Positions 8,285-17,065 of a stretch of DNA of 46,393 nucleotides are shown piece by piece; position 1 is the stretch's first letter, and the number at the start of each line of letters is the position of its first letter. The position numbers and the translations under genes are program-made. This DNA is from an uncultured Rhodospirillales bacterium (GTDB lineage Bacteria > Pseudomonadota > Alphaproteobacteria > Acetobacterales > Acetobacteraceae). The stretch covers positions 1 to 46,393 of the forward strand of contig CAIYSR010000118.1 in assembly GCA_903928895.1 (NCBI GenBank). Reading direction: 5' to 3'. The notes below the pieces were generated by a model. That model saw nothing but the letters and a program-made list of their open reading frames with translations. It was not told the origin of the DNA and searched no databases.

Positions 8285-9130
8285 TCAGGCCCCGCGGCGG
8301 TTGAGGAAGGCGATGCGCTCGAAGAGGTGGACGTCCTGCTCGTTCTTCAGCAACGCGCCGTGCAGCGGCGGAATGACGACGTGAGGCTCGCGGGCGCGCA
8401 GGATTTCGGGGCTGAGGTCTTCGACCATGAGGAGCTTGAGCCAGTCGAGAAGCTCCGAGGTGGCGGGCTTCTTTTTCAGGCCGGGGACGTCGCGGACCTT
8501 GAAGAAGACGGTCAGCGCGTCATGCGCCAGTTCTTCCTTGATGTTGGGGTAATGGGAGTGGACAATTTTTTCCATCGTCTCACGGTCGGGGAAGCGGATG
8601 TAGTGGAAGAAGCAGCGGCGCAGGAAGGCGTCGGGCAGCTCCTTTTCGTTGTTCGACGTGATGATGACGATGGGGCGCTTCTTGGCGACCACGGTGTGGC
8701 GGGTTTCGTAGACGAAGAACTGCATGCGATCGAGTTCGAGCAGGAGGTCGTTGGGGAACTCGATGTCCGCCTTGTCAATCTCGTCGATCAGCACCACGGT
8801 CTGTTCGTCCGACTCGAAGGCGTCCCACAATTTTCCGCGGACGATGTAGTTGCCGATTTCGTGCACGCGCGGGTCGCCCAGCTGGCCGTCGCGCAGGCGG
8901 GAGACGGCGTCGTACTCGTAAAGGCCCTGTTGGGCCTTGGTGGTGGATTTGACGTGCCATTCGATCAAGGGGTGGCCGAGGGCCTTCGCAACTTCATGCG
9001 CGAGGACAGTCTTTCCGGTGCCAGGCTCGCCCTTGACCAGCAAAGGACGCTGCAACGTGACGGCGGCGTTGACGGCGACTTCGAGGTCGCGCGAGGCAAT
9101 GTAGCGATCGGTACTCTTGAACTGTGACAC
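8285..9130 (-). CDS. MoxR family AAA+ ATPase
   Basis: A 281-residue AAA+ ATPase starting at GTG (9128-9130). Walker A is GEPGTGKT (residues 34-41), Walker B is VVLIDEIDKAD (112-122), sensor 1 is IITSNNEKELPDAFLRR. The full length matches MoxR proteins of about 280 residues. It probably works with the VWA protein encoded immediately downstream to remodel or activate a metal enzyme in an ATP-dependent way. The ribosome-binding GGGAG lies inside a predicted hairpin just ahead of the start (see the separate entry), which may limit translation. Confidence 0.88.
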   Translation of the reverse strand: MSQFKSTDRYIASRDLEVAVNAAVTLQRPLLVKGEPGTGKTVLAHEVAKALGHPLIEWHVKSTTKAQQGLYEYDAVSRLRDGQLGDPRVHEIGNYIVRGKLWDAFESDEQTVVLIDEIDKADIEFPNDLLLELDRMQFFVYETRHTVVAKKRPIVIITSNNEKELPDAFLRRCFFHYIRFPDRETMEKIVHSHYPNIKEELAHDALTVFFKVRDVPGLKKKPATSELLDWLKLLMVEDLSPEILRAREPHVVIPPLHGALLKNEQDVHLFERIAFLNRRGA

Positions 9131-9168
9131 GCAGGCGTCTCCCGGACTGTTGGCGGGAGTTTCCTGCG
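9130..9168 (-). promoter_or_regulatory. Hairpin covering the moxR ribosome-binding site
   Basis: On the minus strand two nested stems, CGCAGG/CCTGCG and CTCCCG/CGGGAG, are separated by a 3x3 internal loop and closed by a nine-base loop. The GGGAG Shine-Dalgarno sequence of moxR is in the 3' arm and the first base of its GTG start closes the outer stem. This is the geometry of an SD-sequestering hairpin. No trans factor or ligand is evident. Confidence 0.4.
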
Positions 9169-9258
9169 TTCAAGCCGCAGGGGCAAGCCCAGGGTTGCAC
9201 AAGGCCGCGGCCTGCTTCTGACGAAGCCGATGGCGGCCGGCGCACTGGCCCCATGGCC

Positions 9259-9528
9259 TCAACGCGCCGGGCCGCCGGCCGCCTCATGCTGTCCTCTCAA
9301 TCGACGGCGGATTCGTACCATCTCGCGCTGGGTGACCTCGATCGCGCCGGCCGCCACTGCAAGCGAACGTTGGGGCATCGGCACATCATAGTGATCGTCA
9401 TGGCGCCACCCTGGTGACAGGCCGATCGCCGCTGCGATCGCCACCAGCTCTGCCGGGGTATCAGCCAGCATGTGGCAGACAATATGCCTGCCGACAGAGG
9501 CACGCATGTCATCGACATACACCGCCAT
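9259..9528 (-). CDS. DUF4031 domain-containing protein
   Basis: The ATG at 9526-9528 gives an 89-residue protein starting MAVYVDDMRA. This N-terminus, followed by CHMLADTPAELVAIAAAIGL, DHYDVPMPQRSLAVAAGA and VTQREMV, matches the DUF4031 family, small proteins of about 85-100 residues with no established function. The gene begins 17 bases after the amidase stop on the same strand and is likely cotranscribed with it. An in-frame upstream extension overlaps the amidase gene and is not supported. Confidence 0.75.
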   Translation of the reverse strand: MAVYVDDMRASVGRHIVCHMLADTPAELVAIAAAIGLSPGWRHDDHYDVPMPQRSLAVAAGAIEVTQREMVRIRRRLRGQHEAAGGPAR

Positions 9529-9545
9529 CCCTGTGCCCGCCGCCC

Positions 9546-11051
9546 TCAGGCCACCGGACGGAGGGGCATTGCCTGCGGATGCCGGCTTGAACGGGTCGCG
9601 AACGCAGCCAATTCCGGGCGGGGGACCGCCAACCGGGCGAGGTCCGGTCGCGGCCGTCCAAGCCCGGCAATCCGAGCCCATGCCGCCTCCAGCCCCGCCG
9701 CGGCGTCGAGCAGCGCCAGATCGCCGCGGAACCGGCCCGTCACCTGCATACCGAATGGCATCCCCATCGGATCCTGGCCACAGGGCAGCGAGATGGCCGG
9801 ATTGGTGACCAGCGTCACGAAATAGGTGAGCGCCAGCCAGTGATAGTAGTTGCGCAGTGGCACCCCTTCGAGCTCGGCCAGATAGAGCTGCGTCCAGGGG
9901 AATGGCGTGACCGGCACCGTCGGTGACAGGATCAGGTCGTAGGTTTGGAACAAGGCCTGGAAGCGGCGGAAAATGCGGGTTTGCTCGCCGTTGGCCCAGG
10001 CCGCGTCGGCCAGGGTCATATTGGCACCGATCTCGTAGTTGGCGCGAATATTGGGTCCGAGCGATCCCGGATCACGTTCGTACTCCGCCTGATAGCGTGC
10101 GACGAACCCCTGGGCACGCACCACATCGAAGCAGCGGTCAGCCTCCCCCATGTCAGGCTCGATCCGCTCGCAGCTTCGGAACAGGGACGCCATCGCCGCC
10201 ATCTTCTCGCGCATCGCCGTGCGAATTTCGCCGCCGACCGGGCACTGGCCGAAATCCTCGGTCCAACCCACCCGGAGCCGACCGAGATCGACCGGGCGCG
10301 ATGTCATCGCCGCCTGCCGATCGATCGGGAAGCCAAGCGGCTCACGATCATCCATCGCCACCTGCGCGGCCAACAACAGACGCGTGTCGGCCACATCGCG
10401 CCCCATCGGCCCAAGCACCGAGATCGGCGTCCACCCATGCGGCCTGGTATCCATCGGGACCAGACCGGGCGACGGCCGGAATCCGACCACGCCGCACATT
10501 GCCGCGGGAATACGCAGCGAGCCACCGGTGTCGGAACCAGTACAAACCGGAAGCATGTCGCACGCCAGAGCCACGGCCGAACCGCCAGACGATCCCCCTG
10601 GATTGAGCGACGGGTCAAACGGGTTCCCGGTCGCCCCCCAAACCGGATTTCGGCTGTTCGCACCAGCGCCGAACTCCGGCACATTGGTTTTGGCCAGGAT
10701 CACCGCGCCCTCGCCCCGCACCCGTGCCACCATCGCCGCGTCTTGTGCCGGCACGTGCTCGGCGAATAGAGCCGATCCATAGGTCGTGAGCAGCCCGCGC
10801 GTCTCGTGCAGGTCCTTGATCCCGGTCGGCAGGCCGTGCAGCAGGCCGAGCTCGTCCCCCCGTAGCGCGGCGGCCTCGGCCTGCTTCGCCACTGCCCGGG
10901 CCGCGATGACATCGTTGCCGGTGATGGCGTTGACTGCCGGATTCAGCGCCGCGATCCGTTCGACCGCCGCCTCCAGCAGTTCGACCGGAGATATCTCCCG
11001 CGTCCCGATGCGACGCCGCATCTCGACCGCGCTCAGTGACAACAGGCTCAT
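9546..11051 (-). CDS. Amidase signature family hydrolase
   Basis: A 501-residue amidase. The Ser-cisSer-Lys catalytic triad is visible as Lys79 (GIKDLHE), cis-Ser154 in PGGSSGGS and nucleophile Ser178 in GSDTGGSLR. Length and order of motifs agree with the family (about 470-510). Such enzymes hydrolyse amide bonds of diverse small molecules; it is not GatA, since no gatC or gatB is present and GatA-specific context is lacking. The substrate is unknown. It follows corA with a 9-base gap and precedes a DUF4031 gene on the same strand. Confidence 0.85.
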   Translation of the reverse strand: MSLLSLSAVEMRRRIGTREISPVELLEAAVERIAALNPAVNAITGNDVIAARAVAKQAEAAALRGDELGLLHGLPTGIKDLHETRGLLTTYGSALFAEHVPAQDAAMVARVRGEGAVILAKTNVPEFGAGANSRNPVWGATGNPFDPSLNPGGSSGGSAVALACDMLPVCTGSDTGGSLRIPAAMCGVVGFRPSPGLVPMDTRPHGWTPISVLGPMGRDVADTRLLLAAQVAMDDREPLGFPIDRQAAMTSRPVDLGRLRVGWTEDFGQCPVGGEIRTAMREKMAAMASLFRSCERIEPDMGEADRCFDVVRAQGFVARYQAEYERDPGSLGPNIRANYEIGANMTLADAAWANGEQTRIFRRFQALFQTYDLILSPTVPVTPFPWTQLYLAELEGVPLRNYYHWLALTYFVTLVTNPAISLPCGQDPMGMPFGMQVTGRFRGDLALLDAAAGLEAAWARIAGLGRPRPDLARLAVPRPELAAFATRSSRHPQAMPLRPVA

Positions 11052-11060
11052 CGACCGCTC

Positions 11061-12050
11061 CTATAACCAGCCCCGCAACTTGATCCACACCCACGGCACG
11101 AACGCGCTGAGCACCAGCACGGCGATCCCGTACTGATAGCCGAACGACCAATCATATTCCGGCATGTTCTTGAAGTTCATCCCGTAGATCCCGGCTACCA
11201 GTGTCGGCGGAATGCCGATTACCGAGACCACCGTCAGCACCTTAAAGACATTGTTCTGCTCGATGCCGATCAACCCCATGGTGGCATCGAGCAGAAACTG
11301 CACCTTGTTGACGATATGTGCGTCATAATCGGCGATCGAGGCCATGTCCTGCCGCTGGGTTTCAAGCCGCCGTTGCAGGTCGGGCGACAGCCAGGCGCCA
11401 CGGGTGCTGGTGACAAATGGCACGATCCGACCGATCCCCAGCAGCCCGTCACGAATTTTAGATGTCAGGTCTCCGGCCCGACCAATTCGCCGCACCACGG
11501 CACGGAGGTCCGCATCCTCGCCGCGCGGTCGGCGCAACCGCGCGACCTCCTTGACATCGGAGTTGAATATCCGGTGAGAGATCTGATCGAGCTCGAGTCC
11601 CACAGTTTCCAACACGTCCGCCATCCGATCGACGATCGCCTCGGTCAGTCCGACAAAGGCAGTCGGTCCATCGGCCGCCGCGAGACTCGCGAGCTGCTCG
11701 GCGAACATGGTGAAGGCGGTCAGCTTGGCGTAGCGCACCGTCACCAGGAAATTCCGCGTCAGCACGAAGCCCACCGGCGTGGTCCCGGGCAAGCGGGTAC
11801 CCTCGGCCCGATAGACCAGCGGCGCGCTGAGGTAGAGCGCATCGCCCACCGCGCGCAGTCGGCTGGAAGACTCGATCTCGCTCAACTCCTCGCGCACCGG
11901 GATATGCAGCCCGGTGGCACCGGCGACTTCCAGCACCTCCTCCTCAGTGGCATCTAACAGATCGAACCATACCACGCTGGGCCGTGCTGGCGGATCGCCG
12001 CCATGGTCGGCGTTCGCTGGCGCGATGGCGCCGGTATGAAGCGTGAGCAT
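11061..12050 (-). CDS. corA: CorA family magnesium/cobalt transporter
   Basis: The ATG at 12048-12050 gives a 329-residue protein. The cytoplasmic domain contains the expected VWFDLLDATEEEVLEV and IPVREELSEIE segments, followed by long helices. Near the C-terminus lies LVAGIYGMNFKNMPE with the signature GMN (290-292) at the end of TM1, then TM2 and a short basic tail. These are the hallmarks of the pentameric CorA channel for Mg2+ and other divalent ions in the inner membrane. It is followed closely by the amidase gene, probably by chance of operon layout. Confidence 0.9.
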   Translation of the reverse strand: MLTLHTGAIAPANADHGGDPPARPSVVWFDLLDATEEEVLEVAGATGLHIPVREELSEIESSSRLRAVGDALYLSAPLVYRAEGTRLPGTTPVGFVLTRNFLVTVRYAKLTAFTMFAEQLASLAAADGPTAFVGLTEAIVDRMADVLETVGLELDQISHRIFNSDVKEVARLRRPRGEDADLRAVVRRIGRAGDLTSKIRDGLLGIGRIVPFVTSTRGAWLSPDLQRRLETQRQDMASIADYDAHIVNKVQFLLDATMGLIGIEQNNVFKVLTVVSVIGIPPTLVAGIYGMNFKNMPEYDWSFGYQYGIAVLVLSAFVPWVWIKLRGWL

Positions 12051-12236
12051 ATCTGCTGTCCCCCGTGGGCGGCGCCCCGCCGCTATTCCTGCCTCGACAA
12101 GGTCCACTGAACCCGCAGTGATCGCAAAGATCAACCGGCCCTCGCCACTCAGGCATGTGGACTGGATGCGCGTGACGATCGCAACCGTGGAGGGTGGGAC
12201 AAACGGAGAGGACGCGCGGCGCTGAACCGTGGTTAT

Positions 12237-12305
12237 TCAGCCGGCGATGGGAACGACGGCGACCATCGCTTCGGTGTCGGCATCCGGGGCGACCCAGAAG
12301 GTCAT
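12237..12305 (-). other. 22-codon ORF coupled to rfbC by ATGA overlap
   Basis: ATG at 12303-12305 overlaps the rfbC TGA stop (ATGA), and the frame runs 22 codons (begins MTFWVAPDADTE) to TGA at 12237-12239. It could be the N-terminal stub of a lost third gene of the sugar operon or chance. The remaining 186 bases up to corA show no gene. Confidence 0.25.
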
Positions 12306-12844
12306 CCACACGGCTGGACCACGAGGGGCGGGAACGCGAGGTCCCGGGGGGCGACGACGGCCGGCGCACGCGGCCAGGTGATTCCCAGCGCCGGGTCATC
12401 GTAGCGCGCACCACGAGCAGCGGCCGGGGCATGCGGGGTATCGATAAGGTAGGTGACCTCGGCGCCATCGGTCAGCGTGATGTAACCATGCGCAAAACCG
12501 GAGGGAATCAGCAGGCCCGTATGCTCGGCGGAGTCGAGCTCAATCCCGAACCATCGCAGCGCGGTTTTTGAGCCTGGGCGAAGGTCAACCGCGACATCCC
12601 AGACCCGCCCGCTGGTGACCCGCACGATCTTGGTCTCACTATCGCGCCCGACTTGCCAGTGCAGCCCGCGCAGCGTGCCGGCGACGTGATTGAAAGAGGT
12701 GCTGATCTGCCTCGGACGGAACAAGATGTCAGCGGCTGCAAAGTCATGATCGCACCACAGACGGGCGAAGTACCCGCGGTCGTCTGTGCGCTTTTCGGCT
12801 CGTACGATTGTCAGGCCAGCGAGCGGCGTCGGCTCGAACATCAT
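12302..12844 (-). CDS. rfbC: dTDP-4-dehydrorhamnose 3,5-epimerase family protein
   Basis: Starting at the first of two ATGs (12842-12844) the protein has 180 residues, the normal size for RmlC/RfbC. The cupin fold carries the catalytic base His62 in GTLRGLHWQ, the Tyr132 that acts as proton donor, and the conserved RD at 167-168 near the C-terminus. The neighbour 49 bases upstream is CDP-glucose 4,6-dehydratase, so the true substrate is more likely a CDP-4-keto-6-deoxyhexose than dTDP-4-keto-6-deoxyglucose. The product would be an epimerised deoxysugar for surface polysaccharide. The longer upstream frame overlaps the neighbour and is not coding. Confidence 0.78.
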   Translation of the reverse strand: MMFEPTPLAGLTIVRAEKRTDDRGYFARLWCDHDFAAADILFRPRQISTSFNHVAGTLRGLHWQVGRDSETKIVRVTSGRVWDVAVDLRPGSKTALRWFGIELDSAEHTGLLIPSGFAHGYITLTDGAEVTYLIDTPHAPAAARGARYDDPALGITWPRAPAVVAPRDLAFPPLVVQPCG

Positions 12845-12893
12845 CGGCTCTCGCGCATACGCTGCGCCGCTCCCCCGGTGCAGGAGGATGCGC

Positions 12894-13937
12894 TCATGAC
12901 AGAGCCGCCTCGATATCGCGCCGGGAGTGGTCCAGCATGTCGCCGCCGCGGCGCCAAGCGGCATACCAGGCCGCCGTTTGCGCGATCGTACCGGCTCCAT
13001 CGAGACGGGGACGCCAACCGAGGGCTGCGGAGGCCAGGCCGCCATCAAGCGCCAGCAAGGGGGCCTCAGGGGCGGGCGCGGGAACCTGCGTCCAATGCAG
13101 CTTGACGCCGAAGGCGGCCGAGAAGCCGGCGACCATCTCCAGTACACTCGCGGCATTGCCCTCGGACGGGGCGAAGTTGACTGCGGCCGGCGCGGTCCCG
13201 GCGGCGGCGTGCTCAGCGACGAGGAGGTACCCTCTCAGCACGTCGAGCACATGTTGCCAGGGGCGCGTGGCGTTCGGGTAGCGCAGCACCAGCGGCGCCC
13301 CGGCTGCGGCGCGGACGACGTCGGGGATGAGGCGGGAGGGGGCAAAGTCTCCGCCGCCGATGACATTGCCGGCGCGGGCGCTCACGATATGGGGGAGCTC
13401 GCAAAGAAACGCGGTGCGCCACGAGGCGATGGCAATTTCGCACGCCGCTTTGGAGGCGCTGTACGGATCGGTTCCGCCGAGCGGATCGTCCTCGCGAAAG
13501 TGGCGGCCGACACCCTCGTTGCGATAGACCTTATCGGTGGTGACCATCACCGCAGCCTCCACCCCGGTCAGGCCCCGCAGGGCTTCCAAGACGTTAATCG
13601 TCCCGGTGAGATTGGTGGCAAACGTACCGGCGGGGTCGGCATATCCACGCCCGACCAGGGCCTGCGCGGCTAGGTGCAAGACCACGGAAGGACGCGCGCC
13701 GTCCAGGATGTGGCGCACCGCTCCTCCGTCGCATAGGTTGGCCTCGTGATGAGACAGGCGTAGCCCGGGTGCGAGCAACCGGAACAGCGCGGGGCCAGGC
13801 TCGGGGGGCAGTGCGAGACCGGTCACGCTGGCGCCAAGACGCGTCAGCATGAGGGTGAGCCAACTGCCTTTAAAGCCGGTATGGCCGGTCATCAGGACGC
13901 GACGCCCGCGCCAGAAATCCGGATTCGGGCGGCTCAT
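12894..13937 (-). CDS. rfbG: CDP-glucose 4,6-dehydratase
   Basis: A 347-residue extended SDR. The NAD-binding motif is MTGHTGFKGSW (16-26), with the FKGSW extension typical of CDP-glucose dehydratases. The active site shows Thr134-Asp135-Lys136 (VTTDKVY) and the Tyr159/Lys163 pair in YSASK. RPWQHVLDVLRGYL is the conserved C-terminal block. It converts CDP-glucose to CDP-4-keto-6-deoxyglucose for O-antigen or exopolysaccharide deoxysugars. The cytidylyltransferase (rfbF) that would make CDP-glucose is absent. The start overlaps the stop of a short upstream frame (ATGA). Confidence 0.88.
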   Translation of the reverse strand: MSRPNPDFWRGRRVLMTGHTGFKGSWLTLMLTRLGASVTGLALPPEPGPALFRLLAPGLRLSHHEANLCDGGAVRHILDGARPSVVLHLAAQALVGRGYADPAGTFATNLTGTINVLEALRGLTGVEAAVMVTTDKVYRNEGVGRHFREDDPLGGTDPYSASKAACEIAIASWRTAFLCELPHIVSARAGNVIGGGDFAPSRLIPDVVRAAAGAPLVLRYPNATRPWQHVLDVLRGYLLVAEHAAAGTAPAAVNFAPSEGNAASVLEMVAGFSAAFGVKLHWTQVPAPAPEAPLLALDGGLASAALGWRPRLDGAGTIAQTAAWYAAWRRGGDMLDHSRRDIEAALS

Positions 13938-14274
13938 CGCTCAAATGTCCCGAGTGCCACGGCGCTCGCCCTCAGGCGCTTGAACGAGGCCCAACAGTGC
14001 CATTTGGCCCTCCGCCGGTCGACTGCAACGGTGGCAGCGAGATCCGTCCCAACGCTATAACTGTGCACGCCGGGGTCACCGAGAAATGCCTGGATCATCG
14101 GCTCTCGATATCCAAAATGAGTGACCAAAACGTTAACGCTGCGGGCGAGCGCTTCCTGCCGTGACGGCGCCGCGCCTCACGCCCCCAATACCCGCTTGCT
14201 TCATAGCTTTGCCGAACGCCGTCGCGCATGGCACACCCAGCCGCATCCGAGCCCGTGCATCGAGGAGTCCCCGC
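13938..14274. other. Divergent spacer rfbG / mazG, with a possible short ORF
   Basis: These 337 bases contain no gene that I recognise. A minus-strand frame runs to a stop at 13934-13936 that overlaps the rfbG start as ATGA; from its internal ATG (14096-14098) it would encode 54 residues (starts MIQAFLGDPG). It might be the end of a decayed gene or a coupled leader; codon use does not settle this. The plus-strand end carries the GGAG ribosome-binding site of mazG at 14263-14266. Confidence 0.35.
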
Positions 14275-15072
14275 ATGACGAACCCAGAAACCGAACTCCG
14301 CCGACTGCTCGACATCATGGCCGCGCTGCGCGCGCCCGGCTCCGGTTGCCCATGGGATATCGAACAGAACTGGGACACCATCGCCCCCTACACCATCGAG
14401 GAAGCTTACGAGGTCGCCGATGCCATCGCGAGGCAAGATTTCGCGGCCCTGCCGGATGAACTGGGCGACCTGCTGTTCCAGGTCGTCTACTACGCCCAAA
14501 TGGCTGCCGAGGAAGGCCGCTTCGGCTTTGCCGACATTGCCCGCACTATCTCCGACAAGATGATCCGACGCCATCCGCATGTCTTCGGCGCCTCGGCAGC
14601 CCGCGACTCCATCGCGCAAACCGCTGCGTGGGAGGTTCAGAAGCAGGCCGAACGCGCTGCCCGTGCCGAAACCAGCACTCTCGCCGGCATTCCCGTCGCC
14701 CTCCCCGCCCTCACCCGCGCGCTCAAGATCACCAAACGCGCCGCCCGTGTCGGCTTTGACTGGCCGGATGCCGATGCCGTGTTGGAAAAACTGGACGAGG
14801 AAATCGCCGAGCTGCGCGCCGAACTCCCCGCCATGGACAAGGCACGACTGACCGACGAAGTCGGCGACCTGATCTTCGTGCTGGCCAACCTCGCCCGCAA
14901 GCTTGACCTCGACCCCGAGGCCTGCCTGCGTCACGCCAACGCCAAATTCATCCGTCGCTTCGGCGCCGTCGAGACAATCCTCGCGGCCGCCGGGCACGCA
15001 GTTGGCGTTTCGACGCTCGAGCAAATGGAGGCGGCCTGGCAGGACGTCAAACGTGCCGAGGCAAGGACGTAG
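14275..15072 (+). CDS. mazG: Nucleoside triphosphate pyrophosphohydrolase MazG
   Basis: The ATG at 14275, preceded by GGAG, gives 265 residues, the normal length of two-domain MazG. The first domain shows CPWDIEQNWDTIAPYTIEEAYEV (about 24-46) and DELGDLLFQVVYYAQMA, the EExxE-12-28-ExxD metal site of all-alpha NTP pyrophosphatases. The second, degenerate-to-active domain repeats the motif as LDEEIAELRAE...LTDEVGDLIFVLANLARKL. It hydrolyses (d)NTPs to NMP and pyrophosphate, a house-cleaning activity that can also lower ppGpp. It stands alone between unrelated genes. Confidence 0.92.
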   Translation: MTNPETELRRLLDIMAALRAPGSGCPWDIEQNWDTIAPYTIEEAYEVADAIARQDFAALPDELGDLLFQVVYYAQMAAEEGRFGFADIARTISDKMIRRHPHVFGASAARDSIAQTAAWEVQKQAERAARAETSTLAGIPVALPALTRALKITKRAARVGFDWPDADAVLEKLDEEIAELRAELPAMDKARLTDEVGDLIFVLANLARKLDLDPEACLRHANAKFIRRFGAVETILAAAGHAVGVSTLEQMEAAWQDVKRAEART

Positions 15073-15268
15073 TCCGGGGGAGGGCGACGGATGCGGCTTC
15101 GTCGCGGACTTGGAAACCTTGTCAGGCTGGCCGCACCAATCTCGACGGGAGGAGCATCGACGCAGGCGGCTGCGTGATCATCATGACGAAGCGAACAGCA
15201 CGCCTGCGCTCGCCAGAAATGCGTTTGCGGCGGTGGTGGGAATAGGTCATCTATGCTGCCATTCATAC

Positions 15269-15865
15269 ATGGAATTTCCCCTGCTACCGTTTGTACTGTT
15301 CGCGATCGCCGGTTCGGTCACGCCTGGCCCCAATGTGCTCTTGGTGGCCGCCGGGGCGGCGCACAATGGGGTACGGGCGACGGTGCCGCACGTGGTTGGA
15401 ATCTCCTGCGGATTTGCTGTGATGATCCTCATCGTGGGGGCTGGGCTTGCGGTGCCGCTGACGGCATTTCCGGCCGTTCAGGTGGTGATGCGTTGGGCGG
15501 GCGCCGCGTGGATCAGCTGGATTGCGTGGCAGATCGCGAACTCGCCGGCGCCGGGCGAAGGGACAGCGCGCCCGCCGATGTCGTTCATGACCGCGGCGAT
15601 GTTCCAGTGGGTGAACCCCAAGGCGTGGATGCTGGCGATCGGGATGACGACGGCATGGACGGTGCCGGGCGTGCCGCTGATGCAGCAGTATATGGCGATG
15701 GCAGTGATTTTCGGGGTTTTCGGGATGCCGTGCAGCCTGGCCTGGGCAGTGCTAGGCGAGCAGGCGAACCGCTTCCTGCACCGCCCGCGTCACGTTCATG
15801 TCTTCAATGTGACGATGGCGGTGTTGCTGGTTCTCTCGATGATACCGGTGTTGCTTCCGGGCTAG
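15269..15865 (+). CDS. LysE/RhtB family amino-acid exporter
   Basis: The ATG at 15269-15271 gives a 198-residue membrane protein with about six hydrophobic segments. The N-terminal signature AGSVTPGPNVLLVAAGAAHNG (about 14-34) is diagnostic for LysE-type exporters, and FQWVNPKAWMLAIG is the second conserved block. It is expected to export an amino acid or a related metabolite across the inner membrane. The 3' end overlaps the stop of the convergent CoA-transferase gene by four bases. The 196 bases between mazG and this gene hold no recognisable gene. Confidence 0.85.
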   Translation: MEFPLLPFVLFAIAGSVTPGPNVLLVAAGAAHNGVRATVPHVVGISCGFAVMILIVGAGLAVPLTAFPAVQVVMRWAGAAWISWIAWQIANSPAPGEGTARPPMSFMTAAMFQWVNPKAWMLAIGMTTAWTVPGVPLMQQYMAMAVIFGVFGMPCSLAWAVLGEQANRFLHRPRHVHVFNVTMAVLLVLSMIPVLLPG

Positions 15866-17034
15866 ACTACCTTCCTTGCGCGCAGTTCGGCGATGGCGGC
15901 GGGATCATAGCCGAGGCCGGTTAGGATCGCGTGGGTGTGCTCGCCGGCCTCCGGAGTGGCCACGCGGATGTCCCATTGGGACCGGCTCATCTCGATCGGC
16001 TGGCCGATCACCTCAATTTCGCCGAGCGCCGCGTGTGCGATCGTCCGGGTGAGGTTGAGGTGCTGGACCTGGGGGTCGGCGAACACTTCGTCCATTTTGT
16101 AGATGGGGCCGCTGGGGACGCCGGCTTTGTTGAGGAGGTCGATCCATGCGGCCGAGGTTTTGGCGATGGTGACGGCGGCGATGGCTGCGTTAAGGGGTTT
16201 GCGGTTGGCGGAGCGTTTCTTGTCGGTGTTGTAGTCCGGGTGATCCGCGAGTTCGGGCTGGTCGAGGGCGACGCAGAGGCGGCGGTAGATGTCGTTGCCG
16301 GCGGCGGCGATGTTGATGTGGCCGTCGGCGGTGGGGAAGACGCCCGTGGGGATGGAGGTCGGGTGGTCGTTGCCGGCCTGGCCGGGGACTTCGTGCCCGA
16401 TGGTCCAGCGGGCGGCCTGGAAGTCGAGCATGGAGATCTGGGCGGCGAGCAGCGAGGATTGGACCCATTGGCCCTGGCCGGATTGTTCGCGCTCGAGGAG
16501 GGCGATGAGGATGCCCATGGCCGCGAAGATGCCGGCGGTGAGGTCGGCGACGGGGATGCCGACGCGCATCGGGCCTTGGCCGGGTTCGCCGGTGATGGAC
16601 ATGAGGCCACCCATGCCCTGGGCGATCTGGTCGAAGCCGGGGCGGGTGAGGTAGGGGCCGTCCTGGCCGAAGCCGGAGATGGAGGCATACACGAGGCGGG
16701 GGTTGATGGCGGCGAGGCTTTCGTAGTCGATCTTGAGGCGGAACTTGACGTCGGGGCGGTAGTTTTCGACGACGACGTCGGATTGGGCGACGAGTTTGTG
16801 CATGATGGCCAGGCCATCGGGGGATTTCAGGTCGAGGGTGAGGCTGCGCTTGTTGCGGTGGAGGTTCTGGAAGTCGGGGCCGTGGCGGGCGCCGCCGAGG
16901 CCGGAATCGCCGTCGGGGGATTCGATCTTGATGACGTCGGCGCCCCAGTCGGCGAGTTGGCGGACGCAGGTGGGGCCGGCGCGGACGCGGGTGAGATCGA
17001 GGACCTTGAAGCGGGCGAGGGGGGCGGGGGACAT
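15862..17034 (-). CDS. CaiB/BaiF family CoA transferase
   Basis: The ATG at 17032-17034 gives 390 residues, typical of class III CoA transferases. Recognisable blocks are KVLDLTRVRAGPTCVRQLADWGADVIKIE (about 10-38), the HRNKRSLTLDLKSP loop, the VENYRPDVKFRL segment and GQGQWVQSSLLAAQISMLDFQAARW. The last lies where family members carry the catalytic Asp, here probably in MLDFQ. It swaps CoA between an acyl-CoA and a free acid; the acid is not evident. It follows the dimethylglycine-dehydrogenase-like gene on the same strand, with an AT-rich hairpin repeat in the 70-base gap. Confidence 0.85.
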   Translation of the reverse strand: MSPAPLARFKVLDLTRVRAGPTCVRQLADWGADVIKIESPDGDSGLGGARHGPDFQNLHRNKRSLTLDLKSPDGLAIMHKLVAQSDVVVENYRPDVKFRLKIDYESLAAINPRLVYASISGFGQDGPYLTRPGFDQIAQGMGGLMSITGEPGQGPMRVGIPVADLTAGIFAAMGILIALLEREQSGQGQWVQSSLLAAQISMLDFQAARWTIGHEVPGQAGNDHPTSIPTGVFPTADGHINIAAAGNDIYRRLCVALDQPELADHPDYNTDKKRSANRKPLNAAIAAVTIAKTSAAWIDLLNKAGVPSGPIYKMDEVFADPQVQHLNLTRTIAHAALGEIEVIGQPIEMSRSQWDIRVATPEAGEHTHAILTGLGYDPAAIAELRARKVV

Positions 17035-17065
17035 GGGTGGTTCCTCATTTAGAGCAGGCACAGTT

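Noticed and set aside
12221-12241. GCTGAA/TTCAGC inverted repeat between rfbC and corA
   Set aside because: Only a six-bp stem with a nine-base loop and no T run; too weak to call a terminator.
16380-16500. Apparent loss of the catalytic Asp in the CoA transferase (SLLAAQ where others have D or E)
   Set aside because: In this subfamily the neighbouring MLDFQAARW segment is conserved and can supply the Asp, so inactivation cannot be claimed without an alignment.
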